DNA of 64,000 nt from Tolypeutes matacus (Eukaryota > Chordata > Mammalia > Cingulata > Chlamyphoridae): contig JAKSZT010054569.1 in the NCBI GenBank assembly GCA_026826555.1, forward strand, positions 404,852 to 468,851. The letters run 5' to 3'. The translations under genes were made by a program, and so were the position numbers. Shown one piece after another: positions 25,178 through 38,800 of the stretch. Positions within the stretch are counted from its first letter, which is position 1, and each line of letters opens with the position of its first letter. The notes below the pieces were generated by a model, which saw only the letters and a program-made list of their open reading frames with translations, did not search any database and was not told where the DNA came from.

Positions 25178-25539
25178 TTTTGTCAAAGGCTAATTCCTTT
25201 TGTTCTTTAAAGATTAGAGTTAAGCAACAGATTCACGGTCTTTAAAAATATATTTTGAATGTCAGGCCTAAAAGAATAAGCAACTTCTCTGAGGGCACTG
25301 GTTTACCTGTCGGCTGGACTGGTAAAATACAGGAAGCAGAATGACAAGTGAAAATCATAAGATATTTAAGTACAGAGGTGAAAATACCCAAGATACATGG
25401 CAAGTTTAGATTTCTTAATTCTTATCCTGACAAGGTAGCGTGTCAAAGAATGCAGATGTTTTGATTCATTCTCTGTTTAAAAGGAAAAAAAGAGTTTGGA
25501 AGCCATGGTTATTATGAATTTATAAAATATGACATAATA
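24543..25539. other. Intergenic with AT microsatellite
   Basis: (AT)n followed by poly-T at about 25145-25182. Otherwise unassigned. Confidence 0.45.
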
Positions 25540-25690
25540 ATAACAATGAAATTTTATAGATTGTAAATTATACTAACAACCCTACTGAGAGATAATATCA
25601 TTGACTCTGTTTTACAGGTGAGAAAACTAATTAAATAACTTGGCTTAAATCCCAGAGCTACTTATTGGTAGAATTTACATTTCTTTAGTC
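25540..25690 (+). repeat. MIR fragment
   Basis: gactctgttttacaggtgag, then aataacttggcttaaatccc and cagagct match the central part of MIR. Confidence 0.6.
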
Positions 25691-25909
25691 CAAGTCCAGT
25701 TTTTTCCCCTCACTGCATCAAATTGTTTATCATGGACAGAGGACATATCCATGACAACCTATCATTCCAAGTCACCAAGGATTTGAACTGTTATTTTTAA
25801 AGAGGCTTCTGGCCTCTGTGACAGAATAAGAAGATGGGCACGATTTCCAGAATTCCCTGAGGAGTGGATTCTCAGCACGGTCGTTCAGGCTGTGTTAAAT
25901 GGTGCTTGG

Positions 25910-25987
25910 CGGGAAACGGACGTGGCTCAAAGGTTCGGCGTCTGTCTACCATATGGAGAGACCAGGGTTCGATCCCCGGTACCTCCC

Positions 25988-26024
<37 letters not shown>
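25910..26024 (+). repeat. tRNA-Ala-derived SINE (short form), young copy
   Basis: Head gggaaacggacgtggctcaa, B-box ggttcgatccccgg, end cctcccggt, then a pure A run of about 35. Duplication AAATGGTGCTTGG at 25897-25909 and 26025-26037 is perfect. Long pure tail and perfect duplication suggest recent insertion. Confidence 0.92.
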
Positions 26025-26030
<6 letters not shown>

Positions 26031-26339
26031 TGCTTGGTAAATAGATGCGTTTTGGTCCTCATCTTGTCACCTGGCCTATTCTTTCCTGAGGAAATGATAG
26101 TCGCTGGTCTTTGAGTCAATTATTCTCTTTATAATCTCTCTGCAGTTTCAGAATAGATTCAGGAAAGGGAAGTGAGAATAATCCCTTCCATATAATTTTT
26201 CCTGAGTCTTTCCCCATATGTGATTATTTTGTGCCATTTTTAGATGAAGAGACTATTTCTCACTGAAACAAATATATTTCTTTAGCTCATTTAAGTGTCC
26301 TATCCCAACCCATGTAGGATTGAGTAAAAGACAAATATA

Positions 26340-26817
26340 ATCAGCGGAATGTAGTTTATTGAGATACAATAAAAAGAAAACAATCATCAAATCTTACAGT
26401 GTGGTCTTAAATGTCATTGATAAGCTGCAAATTACAGCTTATCAGCTCTTAAACAAGAATAAATTTGCTCATCAACCAAGGCTTTTTTAAAAAACTTTTC
26501 TTGCTCTCATCTTAATTTGTATTAAACTCTTCGCCACAGAAGAGGAATTTATACAAGTCTTAGCACAGATTTCAGCAGTCCTAATCTCACAGATGTCAAG
26601 GTAGCCACTTTCTCTCTTTAGTATATGTACATATAACCATGCAGTATCTATGTTCCTAATGGTGGCAATTTTCCTCCTCTCCCAAAGTCAATCATTTTAA
26701 AAAATATAATGGTTTTGGTGCATTATAGGACTCTGTGGTACATCTTTCTCAAACTGAAATAAAAGTGAGAAAACATATACAAAAGTAAAATAAAACAAAG
26801 GTCTTACATGATATGGT
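26340..26817 (-). other. ADAMDEC1: ADAMDEC1 3' untranslated region with poly(A) signal
   Basis: Runs from after the TGA to about 15 bases beyond an AATAAA on the minus strand (plus-strand tttatt at 26355-26360), the first good poly(A) hexamer downstream. Two ATTTA pentamers lie on the minus strand (26408-26412 and 26460-26464). The exact cleavage site is inferred. Confidence 0.7.
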
Positions 26818-26892
26818 TCATACTTTCTCTGCACAATCAGTTCTGGGTTTCAGTTTGCAGGTCGTGGCTTCACAGCAAAGATTGGTACAATC
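26818..26892 (-). CDS. ADAMDEC1: ADAMDEC1 coding exon 13 (truncated disintegrin, stop)
   Basis: Acceptor GTGTTTTTAG. Encodes residues 429-452, [12 protein letters not shown] then [12 protein letters not shown] and TGA. The disintegrin domain breaks off after its first cysteines, as in decysin elsewhere. Only four residues follow the last Cys; the human tail is about six longer. Confidence 0.95.
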   Translation of the reverse strand, partial: DCTNLCCEATTCKLKPRTDCAEKV

Positions 26893-29800
26893 CTAAAAAC
26901 ACATACATCATGGTAAAAGTGGGTTACACATTGTTCTTCCCATAGACTGGGATCATGGAATTTTGGTACAAGGTGGAAATGAAATCACACTTTCTAAATT
27001 GCTCTGCTATATAAATTCTAATAGATTTGACCCAGGAAGTTTAATATTAGGAAAAAATGTTATGAGTCAAACAAACTGTCTTAAAAAGCCAGAAAAAGAT
27101 TTGTCAAGGAATTACCCCAGCTAAATTTAACCTAGATGGTATTATTGTTAAATTAATTCAAAACTTCAAAGAAGAGTATTTCCATACTATTTGAAACTGT
27201 TTAAAAAATAGAGAAAAAAAATTCCCAAGTTATTTTAACAAATCCACATAATCTTCATAGTGATAACTGGTAATGAGCACACAAACACAAATTATTCTTG
27301 TTTATAGGTATGTATATAAAAACTTGAATAAAATATTATTAAAACAACAGTTTATTAATATAATAACTTAGGTCTTCATTACAACTATGTGTTTTTTAGA
27401 GCAAAATTGCAAGAGTGGCTCAACTTTCCAAAATAAAGAAATATTTTGAGATTTAGAAGGGGAAAAAAAACAACTATTATTACATGGATAATTAACCAAA
27501 AACGCAGCTGGTAAAAATTCAGTAGCTGTTTTTAAATTTTTAAGCCTATATAAGTAAACTATTAATGGAATGATTCATTATCATATGACCAACAACAAAA
27601 ATAGATCCCATAAAATAAAGGATAAGACAAGGATTATGTCTAGTCATATTTTAATGAAGAAATTCTAACAAATGCCATGAGACAAGCAAAGATACGGAAG
27701 TATAATAATTGATATCAAAACGGTAGTAATTTATTAGAACCTAAAAAAGGAAATATTGCACATACTAACAGCAAAGAGAAAAATAGAAAAGTAAAAATAC
27801 TTCAAAATAAACATTCAAAGTGTACAAGTACTACGTGGAGAACTTTATATAAAACTTTCCTGAAAAACTTTAAAAGCAAATTGTTTTTTAAAGACAATAC
27901 TTAATATTGTGAAAATGTCATTGATCTTCAAATTGAAATATGACTTTACTACATTTCATTCAGAACCTCAATCATATTGGGGAAAAACTGACAAAAAATA
28001 AGAATAAGCAACAAAATATTAAAATACTGTTTAAAGTTATAATCATTATAATAGCATGATGCTTATACAATAACAACTAAACAGATAGATGCCATGATAC
28101 TTTTAAAGTCTAGAAAAATAGATTGAATATGTATTTTAAAAGAATAAAATGATGTGTCAGATCTGTGGGAACCTGGATTATTCAATATTGGTTACTATAA
28201 AGAGAATATATGTTATTTCTTTATAAGAAAGCAAAATTATTTAAAAATTCGGTTGTTCATAAGTCTGAACCTTCTAGTTTTATTCAAATGTATAAGAAGA
28301 AAATTAAAAAGATATGGAAACAATATATATATATATATACTCAAAGAATACTAAATCTTAGATATCATAGAGTCAGTAATCATTTTTTTGTCAACACACA
28401 TTGAATATATGCTTTTCATCTGCTGAAATGAAAAGTTCTTGGGTTCCACCCAAGAAACTGTGTGGGAAAGCAAACAAGTAAGAATGAGATAACCTTAACT
28501 TTAATTTATTATAAAATGGCAAATCATTTTTAAGATATCACATCTCATATTAATTAACAGAACATTTTCAATGTTCTTCACAAATGATTAAATTATCCAT
28601 GCAATCTAATATAATACAAATGATTAAAATTTCTTAATAAATAATTTGAGGCATAGAGAGGTTAAATGATTTCCCCATAAAGCCATCTAAAATAATGGAT
28701 AAATCTTGGGTTGCAATTGATTTCACCAATTACCAACTTTGTACCATTGGAACAAGTTATTTAACTGCTCTGAACCTCACTTCTCTGTTAAATTGAGATG
28801 AAAACAGCACATATTCAATAGATTTGTTGTGATTAATTAAGGAGATGGTGTAGGTAAAAGCATTAGGTGGATTGTCTGACATAGAAAATCTCTTCTTTAA
28901 AAAAAAAATCTTAAAATTGAAGGAGACTTAAAAAAAAAAACAGAATGCTATCTTTTAAAGACTTAATAGGGAATTGCTAGTGAAAATTGTCAGAGACATT
29001 CTTTAAAGTACACTGATGCCTGAAAGATGTCTAAGTGGATAAAAAGTAACAGAATAGTGGAAATTGTCTTAGGAGTACTATATTAACCCATTTTCTACAG
29101 GTCTATGTGATTTCTCTTTTTTCTTCTTTTCTCTGTTTTACTTACTGCTTGGTTTACACACTTCCTTAAGAATAGATCATCTCTCTCCATGGAATTTACT
29201 GCTAGATCTGTAATTGCTAATGCCCAACAAATGATCGGTTGTGACTTTATGTAATTTAGTAACTCTTGACTAGCATATCAAGGAATGATCACAGTGACAT
29301 GTCGCAGTTCATGATTTACTTCTTTATAGTCAACTTCATTCAATCACATCATAATCAAATCCCATCCTTTGAAATGCTTTTCAAAAGATGACTCAAATCA
29401 GTAGTAAAAACACAGGTGCAAATGTATTTTTCACCGTGATACTAAGTTTACCTTTTAAAAGAATTGAAAAAACAAAACACATTTTTAAAAGGGAAAGAAG
29501 AGAAAACTGCAGAATTCTTATGCACCAGTAATTCTAATAACGTCTGTAAACGTTGAATGTTCTCATACCTTAGGAGAGCCACAATCACAGTCTTCTCCAA
29601 CTTCCAGAAGACGATTCCCACACACTGGTTTTGTTATTATGTTCTGGGGAGTTGGCGCTTGTAGGAGGCACATTGGTTTTTTAGATAAAAGGTATTTTTC
29701 AAAATGTGAGCGGCAGATTGTACTGAAATCCTTTGGGAATTTTGAACTGTGACCAAAACAAAAATCAGAAAGAACATTCTGTACAGTGATACGGCTTTTG

Positions 29801-32800
29801 CATGATAAATAGACATGAGAATCTGACGTGTCTAACTGTACTACTCGGTTCAGTGGAAATGCCATATTTGGTATCTGTTTAGGACTGCACCTTATCATGT
29901 GTGGAAGGAAAGAGTACTTGAATGTCAGGTGGATAAATAATTTTCCTAGACACCCTGTTGTAGAGCAGGAAAATTTTAAAGTCCCCTGTGGATCTGATAA
30001 TATCGTAAATGACAACAGAAATGAACCTCACCGTTTCTTATCATCCGCGCATCTTGTCATGGAAAGATGAGAAGTGAGAGAATTCATGACCAGTGAAGAG
30101 GAATAATTGTAGGCTTAAAGATTCTGTAGATATATTTCTCTTCTAAATTGTGAGCACTTCAAGAACAAGTATGCTTTATTCATTTTTCTATTCCAAATCT
30201 TCGCAAAGTGTCTGGCATTAGCAAGTAATTAATAAATATGTAAAATTGAGTGATTGGTAGTGGAGATACATGAATATGTTGCCATCTAAATTATATTCAT
30301 ATTTTTAGAAAAGATATTATTTTAGTTTAAAATAATGTAGTCATTGTATTTATAAGCCCTCTCTTGTCATAGCTGGAAATCTTAGTGAATAGGCCCAGAT
30401 AGCAGGCAAAACCCGTGCATCAAGAGATTGGAGAGAGATACAGAACCTCAGTAAAATATATCTAGTCAACGTATGTAGCCTGCATCTAAATTCTTTAAGG
30501 TTCTGAAATTATATTATTTCTTCAGGGTGACAAGCTCTCACCTCAGATATTGATTCATTGCACAACTCCCAGAGGGACACTTGGTGTTATACGGAATATC
30601 AGGCATACCAAGGACATGACCCAACTCATGGGATATCACTGCTACAAGGGCCACATTATTCTTTTTTTTAGCCTGAAAAAAATAGAAACATTCATTACTT
30701 ATTTTATTCAGTTATTTCTTAATCATTGCCCATGTGGAAAACTAAAAAAAAAAAATAGCTTGAGGGATGAAAGATAATGAGTCACTAAGACCTGCCACTA
30801 CTGATTGCAAAATGTTTAGTGAACATTTGAAATGGTTGGGTCCTGTGAATCCAATCATTGAGTCAGTGCTCAATAAATATTTGTCAAATTAATGAATATT
30901 ATTTTCTCAGTAAATCATGGTTAAGTTGAGTTAATTACATTCTTCATAGAATTACTAAAAGGTACCATAGTATGGACTCAGTTGTCTCCAAAAACTGACG
31001 TATGGCACCTAGGACATTGGCAGTGCCTGGTCAAATGACACCCACATGCACCTTACATATCTAATCTCTTTGGCCATAAATATAGTGGATGACTAATTTA
31101 AAGCTAGTTCAGGCTATAGAAGGCATACAGATCCCCATTCTTTCCTAAACTTTCTGCTCTTACTCACTAACACTAACTAAAGAGTGAAGTCTTCTAGTAT
31201 GGCCAATGTAAAAAGTAATACTGATTCAAAGTCCAAGGAATATTCACTTGAATGATTCAATAGTAGATTTAATTCTACTTTTATTTATTTATTCAACAAT
31301 TGTTTACTGTGTCAACTCTTTATAAGGCATTATGTTGGTTTTCTTAGAGTATATGGAAACATAGAGAGCCTTGATATAAGTTTACAAACCTCAATAACAG
31401 CAACTGAAGATGGTGAACACAAGGAATTTGAGGCTGCCATTCCTACTCGCCGATTGTTGAAGCCAATTCCACTTTATGAAAGTTAGAAAAACAGTGTCAC
31501 AATCTGAATCTTTGGAACCATTAGCTCTTGTCAATTATGTTACAGATTTCTCTGCCTTAGTCTTTTTTATATTCACTAGGCTTCTGAAAATGCTTCTACT
31601 GTCCTACACCATTATAATAACTGCTAATAATTATCTCATATCTGAAAGTTCATTTTATTGATCTGACAAGGGCTTGCAATTATCACACAGATAGGTTGCT
31701 AGTGGTAGAACTTCAAGTACTCTGACAAGTGTTCAGGAAGGAATAATCAAACAGGAATCCCTGACAAGAAACACTGTGGATGGCTGCTCATCCTGCCTAC
31801 ATACGCCTGCATGTGCTCACCTGAGCAATTGACTGTGGTCATGGATCTTCATTTTCCCCACGTTAGAACGATGCCAACTCAGGAAGTTGCTGAAGGTGGT
31901 GCCTATGTTGGGTACCACCTTTATCTTATCCCTGTCAGACCAGATTTCCATACCTACCAAGGCCACTTGAACATCCATGGTATTATAAATCTGTGGAAAG
32001 AGTATTATTCTTTAACAGTTTAGGAGTCATTTAGTGTTTTAGATATTTTGTTGACCATGAGTGATGGATAAGTATATCCCATTTTGAAAACAGAAATTCT
32101 AGAAGTTGCCTTGGCTAGAATATAAATGATTTTACCTTGATGTTTGTCCATGTTCTGCTAAATTTTCTAGAACTTCTGACCTTGTGATCCTCTCATCTAC
32201 TTATCTGGTAAAACCAGAGGGAAACCCCAGGCTCCCAAGCAGAAATATACAAGGAAAAAACTTACTACATTGAGTAGGTTTATCACATCAAACACAAAAA
32301 TTCTTATCAAAGTTATATTCTTCTGATACATTTGATACTGTAAAAAAAAGAACAATATAATTATATTAGTAATTAAGGCAAAAAAGCTGATGGGGACAGG
32401 ATTTCACTTTTTTTTTTAATTACATATTTTAAAATAATTAAACATCTACTAGTTCTGTGCATCTCTCATATAAGATCCTGGGTGTCAAAAATACATTTCA
32501 AATGTAAGAGATTTTTTATGAGAAATATAGGCATTCAAATAATTTTTCAATGTTTTTCATTTTTAAGTTGAATAAATCAAATAATTTTTAGTGTTTAAAA
32601 TCACTTCAATATTGTTAAAATTTGATTATAAAGCAACATTTACTAGGTAAAAACAAAGATTCTAGTATTTTTTCTGTATATATAAATATAATTTATAAGG
32701 TACATATAGTTTGAGTTTACTTTATATTTACACAATATGGATAGAATTTTCAAAAACCTTTTAATGACCATTTTTTGCTCATTTTTTATTTTTGGAATTG

Positions 32801-35800
32801 ATTTCCTGGAACTATCTGGTGGTATGTATGTTGCCAATAACTGAAAATTTTGCTAGAAGATGGATATTAACGGAGATAGATGAGTGAAAACTATTGCTGG
32901 CAAGGCAAGAAGAACACACAGACAACCAGGTGGAAGGATTCTATATTGTTAGATAAACTAGTTGGTTGCTTGCCTTGTTTTGATAAGTAAACTTAAGCAT
33001 TGATTTAATAGGCCAAGGAACACATATTTCATACTCACAAAGGCATGATCCAGCACCAAAAAGAGGTCAATATATTTCTGAGCCTGAAGCAAGTCTTCTT
33101 GCTTTACAAAAGAATAAAGTAATATTGTTAATAATTATCTTTATTCTCAATGATTCAAAAGCTTACAAAGAGATACCTTCCTCCTCAGAGGAAAATTAAA
33201 TTGAAGAATAAATAAAGGAAGTACAGGCTTCTAGTATACTAATCATGGCTGAAGATACTGGTAATATATCACTGTTGACATTATTTAAATAAATGGTGAC
33301 TTAAGCTATACTTGGGAGACTTCTGGGGAAGATGGTGGTTAGGGAATTCCAGGACTCAGTCCTGCCACTAAACAGACAAAAATTGTCTGAAACAACTCTT
33401 TTGACACTTCAGAGGCCAGAAGAACACTTGACAGTTTCCAGGAAAGAGCAGGAGGAAGAGACTGATAAATTGCAGTAGAGAACAGTAAATTGCTCTCTCT
33501 GCACAGTGGCTACTGGCATCCATCCCCCACTCTCATGACAGACCACAGTGAGTTTCAGTCCCTGTTAGCTACTGGTGACAGAAAGGGGCATAAGAATCCT
33601 CTTCCCCAAGAACAGGGGTGGGCTCGGCCAAACACTGATCACGGCTTTTGATAAGTGAATTCAGATCGCTGGTCCCAACTCTGAGGAAAGCTATTGTGTC
33701 AGTCTACCCCACACAGGGACAAAGACCATAGAAATTTAAAGATACAGCACTTCCTCAGGACTGCAAGAGTCAATTAGCTGAAGGGCTGCATTGGGTGAGC
33801 AGGCCAGGAAAGCTCAGCTTTGGGAAGCCATCAGAGAAGATTTTGGTGCTCATACTGATACCTTCCCCAGGGCACTTTGGACCCCTTTGTGGGTCCCTGG
33901 TCCTGTTTTGGCTGGGAGAGACCAACTTCGGAAAGTCTCTCTAGGGTGATGCTCTTCCAAGAATTTGTCCTTCAGGCAACCAAAGAGCATGAGACAACCA
34001 AAGATGTATAAAAAACTCTAGAGGAGGACAATCTGGGACAAAGGCCTGCCAACTTCAAATACCTGGGAGCAGGAGGTCTGTCTCCTGGGAAGTAGAGGGG
34101 GAAAACCAACATTCCATGTTAATGGATTGGAAGACTAAATATTGTTAAGATGCCAGTACTACTGAAAGCAATTTAAAGATTCAATGCAACCCCAATCAAA
34201 ATCCCAACAACCTTTTTTGCAGAAATGGAAAAGCCAATCACCAAATTTATATGGAAGGGTAAGAGGCCCCAAATAGCTAAAGCCATCTTGAAAAAGAAAA
34301 ATGAAATTAGAGGACTCACACTTCCTGTAAAACTTATTACAAAGCCACAATAATCAAAACAGCATGGTATTGGCACAAGGACAGGCATATAGTCCAATGG
34401 AATCAAATTGAGAGCTCAGAAATCAACCCTCACATTTATGTCCAACTAATATTTGACAAGAAGGCAAAGACCACTCAGTTGGAAAAGAATAGTCTCTTCA
34501 ACAAATGGTGCTCGGAAAACTGAATCTCCAATTGCAAAAAAGAGCAGGAGGACACCTACTTCTCACCATATACAAAAATCAATTCAAAATGGATCCAAGA
34601 TCTTAATGTAAGAGCTAGAACTATCAATTGTCTAGAAGAAGATGTAGGGAAATATCTTCAGGACATTGTGTTAGGCAAAGGTTTCTTAGATTTTATACCC
34701 AAAGCACAAGCAACAAAAGCTAAAATATATAAATGGGACCTCATCGAAAGTAAAAATCTTTTGTTCCTCAAAGGAATTTATCATGAAAGTAAAATGACAA
34801 CCTACAAAAAGGGATAAAACATTTGGAAACCACATATCCAATAAAGGATTAATAGAATATATAAATACTTCAACTTAACAACAAAAAGACAAACAACCAA
34901 ATTAAAAATTGTGCAAAAGACTTGAACAGACATCTCTTCAAAGAAGATATACAAATGGACAGAAAGCACATGAAGAAGCTCAACATCATTAGCCATCAGG
35001 GAAATGTAAATCAAAACCACAAAGAGATACCATTTCACACCCATTTGAATGGCTGCTATTAAAACAAAACAAAAACAGAAAATAACAAGAGTCAGAGAGA
35101 ATCTGGAGAGATAGGAACACTCATTCATTTCTGGTGGCAATGTAAAATAGTGCAACTACTGTGGAAAACAATTTAGTGTTTCCTCAAAAAGCTAACTATA
35201 GAGCTACCATATGACCTGGCATTCCCACTACTAGGTATATACCCAAAAGAATTTAAAGCATGGATTCAAACAGATATTTGCACACTGATTTCATAATAAC
35301 ATTATTCACAATTGCCAAAATATGGAAGCAATCCAAGTGTCCATCAACTGAAGAATGGATAAATAAAATGTGGTTTATAGATACAATGGAATATTATTCA
35401 GCCATAAAAAGGAAGGAAGTCCTGATACATGTGACAACATGGATGAACCTTGAAGACATCACGTTGAGTGAAATAAGCCAGATACAAAAGGTCAAATTTT
35501 GTATGCTCTCTCTGATTTGAAAAAATCAGAGTAAGCAAACTCATAGAGTCAGAATCTAGAATATGTATTACCAGGGGGCAGAGTGGGGAGAGGGAATGGG
35601 ATGGCAAGGCTTTAAATGTACAGGGTTCCTATTTGGAATGATGGAAATATTTTGGGAATGGATGGTGGTGATGGTAGCACAGCACTGTGAACACAATTAA
35701 CAACACTGAAATGTATATCTGAATATGATTAAAAGGGGAGGAAGTGTTAGATTGTACAGATGGTAGAAGAATAAACATTTTTTTTTTAAATCTAGGGAAC

Positions 35801-38800
35801 TGCACTACAGAAACAGTGAGGCCCAAGTTAAACCATGGGCTTTAAGTAATAGTTCAATTATAAAAACGTGCTGTCATCAGTTGTAACAAATGTTCCACAC
35901 CAATGCAAGGTGTTGCTGTAGGGGTGGTACATAGGAATCCTATATTTTATGGATGATTGTTCTGTAAAACCACAACTTCTCGAATAAAGAAGAAGAAAAT
36001 CTGTACTCACTTTTGCGTTCCTGCGGGGCCTAGAGGTTCGGATACGGCCTTGTTTCCTGCCAACATTTCTCACACCACAGGTTTGGTTAGCCACGTCTAG
36101 CTTCTCCTGGTTATATGTGAGGACAGCATGCGCTTCCTGGTCTTTGCTTTGCAAAGGCTTTATCAGATATGTTTGATTATGATGTGTGAAGTATCCCCTG
36201 TGAGGTACAGAGATTTGTATTTCAAAGTTTCTTCCATGCAGTCACATAAGCTAACCAGAATAGACTGATACCTCTGCTCCCCACCCCAAGCTCACACACA
36301 GGTTACCTTCATAGGCTTTCCGCTAACTTTTACCATTTGAAATACCAATCAGCAATCGTCAATATTAAACTGAAACATATCTTATTGGCCCAAAGGATTC
36401 TGAACAAGAATTGCTAAAATGAACTTTACGGTATGAGCTCGGTAAATATTTTTCAACAGTTCACACATTCTTTCAACTAATATTTCTTGCCAGGTCTTAG
36501 GAACAGAGATAAATCAGTGTTTAGGTACCAGAGCCCCAGAGAGGAAAAAAATGTTTAGCAAGGCAAGCAGAGTGAAGAGCTGGGATTAGTAATAGCTTAA
36601 AGAATCCCTCTTCCAAGTAAGATAAGTCGATCAGAAATAAAAAATCAATCCATATGACGGAATATTCCAAAGTCAATCTAACCATTAAAAATTACATCTG
36701 TGTGGGGAAAATTTCATGACACCAGGTTAAGGTTGTGAAGTGTGAACCATATCAAAAGAACAATTACATATATTTTATTTTACTTATCATATTCTATTTC
36801 TTATTTCAACCATGTAAAATATTTTTATCTACGTGTATAAAAGCTGCAAACCTGATAAAAAATTAATGGTAGTGATTACTTGGAGGTAAACATTTGGCGT
36901 GGAAGCTATTTTCTTATTTGTGCTTTTTCTTCTTTTCAAATTTTCCCTAATTAGCAAGCATTACTTTTGTAAACAAACATATACACACACTTAAAAATTA
37001 AGTTCGACTGAGACAAGGGCAGAGTAGAATCTTTTAGAAAAAAAAAATAATAATAATAATGCTTTCAGGGAATGGGATGGGTAAACATGGGTATAGATTC
37101 AGATGTTTTCAGGGTCTTAGGTGTAGCCTTCTTGTTTAAAAACTGCTAGCGCTGACTTCTGCTAGAGAAGCAGATTATGAAATCAGTGTAAGGGTGATAC
37201 CTTATACTTCACTTTAACCACCTCTACTTGGCATTTTAGGATGTGTAAATTTTTAATAAAATAGTAAGACGACTTTAACATTTAGAGAGATTGAATTCAG
37301 TATAACAAAATTGTGCTCAAAGCTCAAAGTTTCGAGAGTACCTCTCACCTCAACCCATCACAAGTGCTAATGCTGGCAACAGAATTCTTTTCATTTTTTA
37401 TGTGTCCTTCATAGTAACAATGCTCCTGGCGGTGGGAAAAAAAAAGAATTTTTAAAAATTACAAGAATATCTGTATCAGAGTTTTGGGGAAAGCTGTCAT
37501 CTTGAATATTTAGCAAAGTTTTTTAAAATATTGATAGATCCATACCAGTTCCCAGAAACAAAAAGCAGTGAGAACCTTACATGCTTTCACAATTGCTCCA
37601 CAGCTGACCTTGGAAAATTCCCCTTTTTGGTGGTGGAGCCATCTTTCTGACATTAATTTTCACTAAGGAAAAATCCAGGGAAACTGAACGTAAACGGGCT
37701 TCTGGTAAAAGTGCAAGTTGGATCTGAGAAGTAGCTGGTCCCCATGGGATCTCCTCGTGGGAGCCTCTCACGTTTGAGGGATGATTTTCAAGAATGTATA
37801 ACTCCCCTGTGCTGACTCTCAGTGACACTGTCCATCACAGAAAATGAGGCATCCATTTTCTAGACTCTGGAGTCCTCAGAAGACCTCACTGCTCCCCACC
37901 CGACCCCCCAGACCCTCATCCTAATTGGTCCAATGCACCATTTTAATTTGTTTCTAAGAAGAATCCCTTTGCCCACCTCAAAACTCAGAGCAGTTGTCTA
38001 CAGTTAGAGACTCAGGGTGGTTGGCCCTCCATATAAGCAAGTAAGGGAACACTTATTTTGCATGATATAAGGAAGCCAATGAACAATCTCTCCATTCATC
38101 TACTCTCCGGTTCATTGGACTCACCCAGGACAACTAACAGGATGATGATGATGGACATCAACCATCTCAAGGAACAGAGAGAGTCTGCAACTGCAGGTAG
38201 GATAGTCCCATCCATCTGTCCCATGGGATCTAAGTGTCCTCTCAATCAGAGGCAGAGAGGGTATCACCATCCCAGAATCCTCAGGTTTGGGGAATGAACG
38301 ATGGACTAGAGTAGACTTACTGTTATTCTATTATAGACTTATTGTGATTCTAGCAATGGAAGAACTTTTATCATTGATATGGAGGCAGTGGCCACTGGAG
38401 GTTCTGAGGGGAGGGAAAGAGAAAAATAGGTGTAATTTGGGGGCATTTTCAGAACTTGAGAATTGTCCTGAATGACATTGCAATGACAGATACAGGCCAT
38501 TATATATCTTGTAATTACTTACAAAAATGTGTGAGAGAGAGTATAAACTACAATGAAAACTATAATCCACGCTTAGAGGCAATGCTCCAAAATGTGTTAA
38601 TCAATTGTAACAAATTTACCACACTAATGAAGGATGTTGTTAATGTGGGAAAATGTGGGAAAGCTAGGGAGTGGGGCATAAGGGAATCCCCTATATATTT
38701 TTTTCTTTTTATTTCCCCTATATTTTTTAATGTAACTGTTACATAATCTAAGTATCTTTAAAAAAATAAAAAAGTATATATAAAAAAAAAAGAAAAGAAA

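Noticed and set aside
1..26300. ADAM7 first exons downstream of ADAMDEC1
   Set aside because: Expected from synteny, but no signal peptide or prodomain exon on the minus strand was recognised.
29747..30015. Upstream extension of the exon 12 open frame as coding
   Set aside because: A good acceptor at 29747 precedes homology; upstream residues do not match any ADAM and exon 11 splices in phase to 29746.
37577..37828. Extra ADAMDEC1 prodomain exon
   Set aside because: The frame does not resemble the ADAM prodomain, and exon 4 (39612-39690) joins exon 5 (37349-37425) in phase without it.
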